Shown piece by piece: positions 5,672 to 6,088 of a stretch of 6,088 nt of DNA (position 1 is the first letter of the stretch; each line of letters begins with the position of its first letter). This stretch comes from Chlamydiales bacterium. GTDB lineage: Bacteria > Chlamydiota > Chlamydiia > Chlamydiales > JAACFD01. The stretch lies in contig JAACFD010000132.1 of the NCBI GenBank assembly GCA_009937555.1, positions 1-6,088 on the forward strand. Direction: 5' to 3'. The position numbers and the translations under genes were made by a program. The notes below the pieces were generated by a model, which saw nothing but the letters and a program-made list of their open reading frames with translations, made no database searches and was not told where the DNA came from.

Positions 5672-6088
5672 GACTGTTCTCTTTCATTAGCCTTTCTAGT
5701 TATAGTGTCTAGATCAACACTTGAGGGAATAATCATCCCAAAAGAGAAAATAAATTTAATCGCATCCTCTACCTTCATGTCTAAGTAAGTAATATCTTCT
5801 CTTCTGTAAAGGAGTAGATAACCTGAGGTGGGGTTGGGGGTAGTGGGGACAAAAACAGAAATAAGGTCATGATCAGAAGAACCTTCTTTAGCGCCTTCTT
5901 TTTTAGGAGAGAGCTCTCTAGTGACAAGTGCTATACTCAATACCTTAGGTGTAGGGAAAGGAACTAAAACTACCTGCTTGAAAGACTGGCTATCTGAGTG
6001 AAAGATTGTTTTAATGATCTCTTGAGTTGCTTTGTAGAGCTGATTAATAAAGGGAATTTTATGAAGAAAGTATTCTCCAATCCCAATA
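5668..6088 (-). CDS. DUF502 family membrane protein, C-terminal part
   Basis: The 139 visible residues match the soluble C-terminal part of DUF502 proteins. This is a widespread bacterial membrane family that also includes the plant LCV/COV proteins; its biochemical role is not established. The diagnostic run VPTTPNPTSG lies at visible residues 80-89, followed by LDMKVEDAIKFIFSFGMIIP. The upstream part, read to the window edge, contains the expected IGIGEYFLHKIPFINQLYKA and the strand VVLVPFPTPK. A TTG at 5940 could be mistaken for the start, but the frame is open and family-like to the edge. The real start and the usual two N-terminal membrane segments therefore lie outside the window. Its TGA overlaps the ATG of the holC-like gene (ATGA), so the two are probably co-transcribed. 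A stretch of Gly, Ser, Lys and Glu (about 60-75) replaces a tighter loop seen in many relatives. Confidence 0.88.
   Translation of the reverse strand, partial: IGIGEYFLHKIPFINQLYKATQEIIKTIFHSDSQSFKQVVLVPFPTPKVLSIALVTRELSPKKEGAKEGSSDHDLISVFVPTTPNPTSGYLLLYRREDITYLDMKVEDAIKFIFSFGMIIPSSVDLDTITRKANEREQS

Overview
The window comes from an AT-rich Gram-negative-type bacterial genome with tight gene packing. It holds five protein genes and no tRNA, rRNA, CRISPR array or insertion sequence that I can see. A chi-like subunit of DNA polymerase III, a DUF502 membrane protein and a DUF115/MptE-like protein together suggest a Gram-negative lineage. The two long coiled-coil genes, one with a eukaryote-like basic and RGG tail, would fit a host-associated bacterium such as a chlamydia-like or alphaproteobacterial endosymbiont. 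No phylogenetic marker is present, so that assignment is only a guess.

Layout. On the left (38-1546, minus strand) is a complete DUF115/Maf-like gene. It is transcribed divergently from the middle region across an AT-rich gap (1547-1734) that carries a good sigma70-type promoter for the plus strand. The middle holds two independent plus-strand units. The first (conservatively 1858-3531, probably starting near 1735) and the second (3723-5225) each encode a protein with one N-terminal hydrophobic anchor followed by hundreds of residues of charged coiled coil. Each has its own promoter and its own intrinsic terminator. On the right (5222-6088, minus strand), a DUF502 gene that runs off the edge overlaps a holC-like gene by the four bases ATGA, as in a translationally coupled operon. 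The holC-like gene converges on the second coiled-coil gene and overlaps its stop by 4 nt. The terminator of the coiled-coil gene lies inside holC.

Biology. The flanking genes belong to recognisable families: a DUF115 glycosyltransferase-like protein, replisome chi and the DUF502 membrane family. The two coiled-coil genes are not recognised and are the interesting part. Both look like membrane-tethered rods. The first ends in a low-complexity tail with an RVSF motif, several S/T-P sites, a basic cluster and a Gly-Arg-rich end. It also has a strong Shine-Dalgarno sequence with no ATG, GTG or TTG in frame at a usable distance, which suggests a longer N-terminus and an unusual start codon. A structural scaffold or a host-directed protein are both possible. 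Neither is shown by the sequence.
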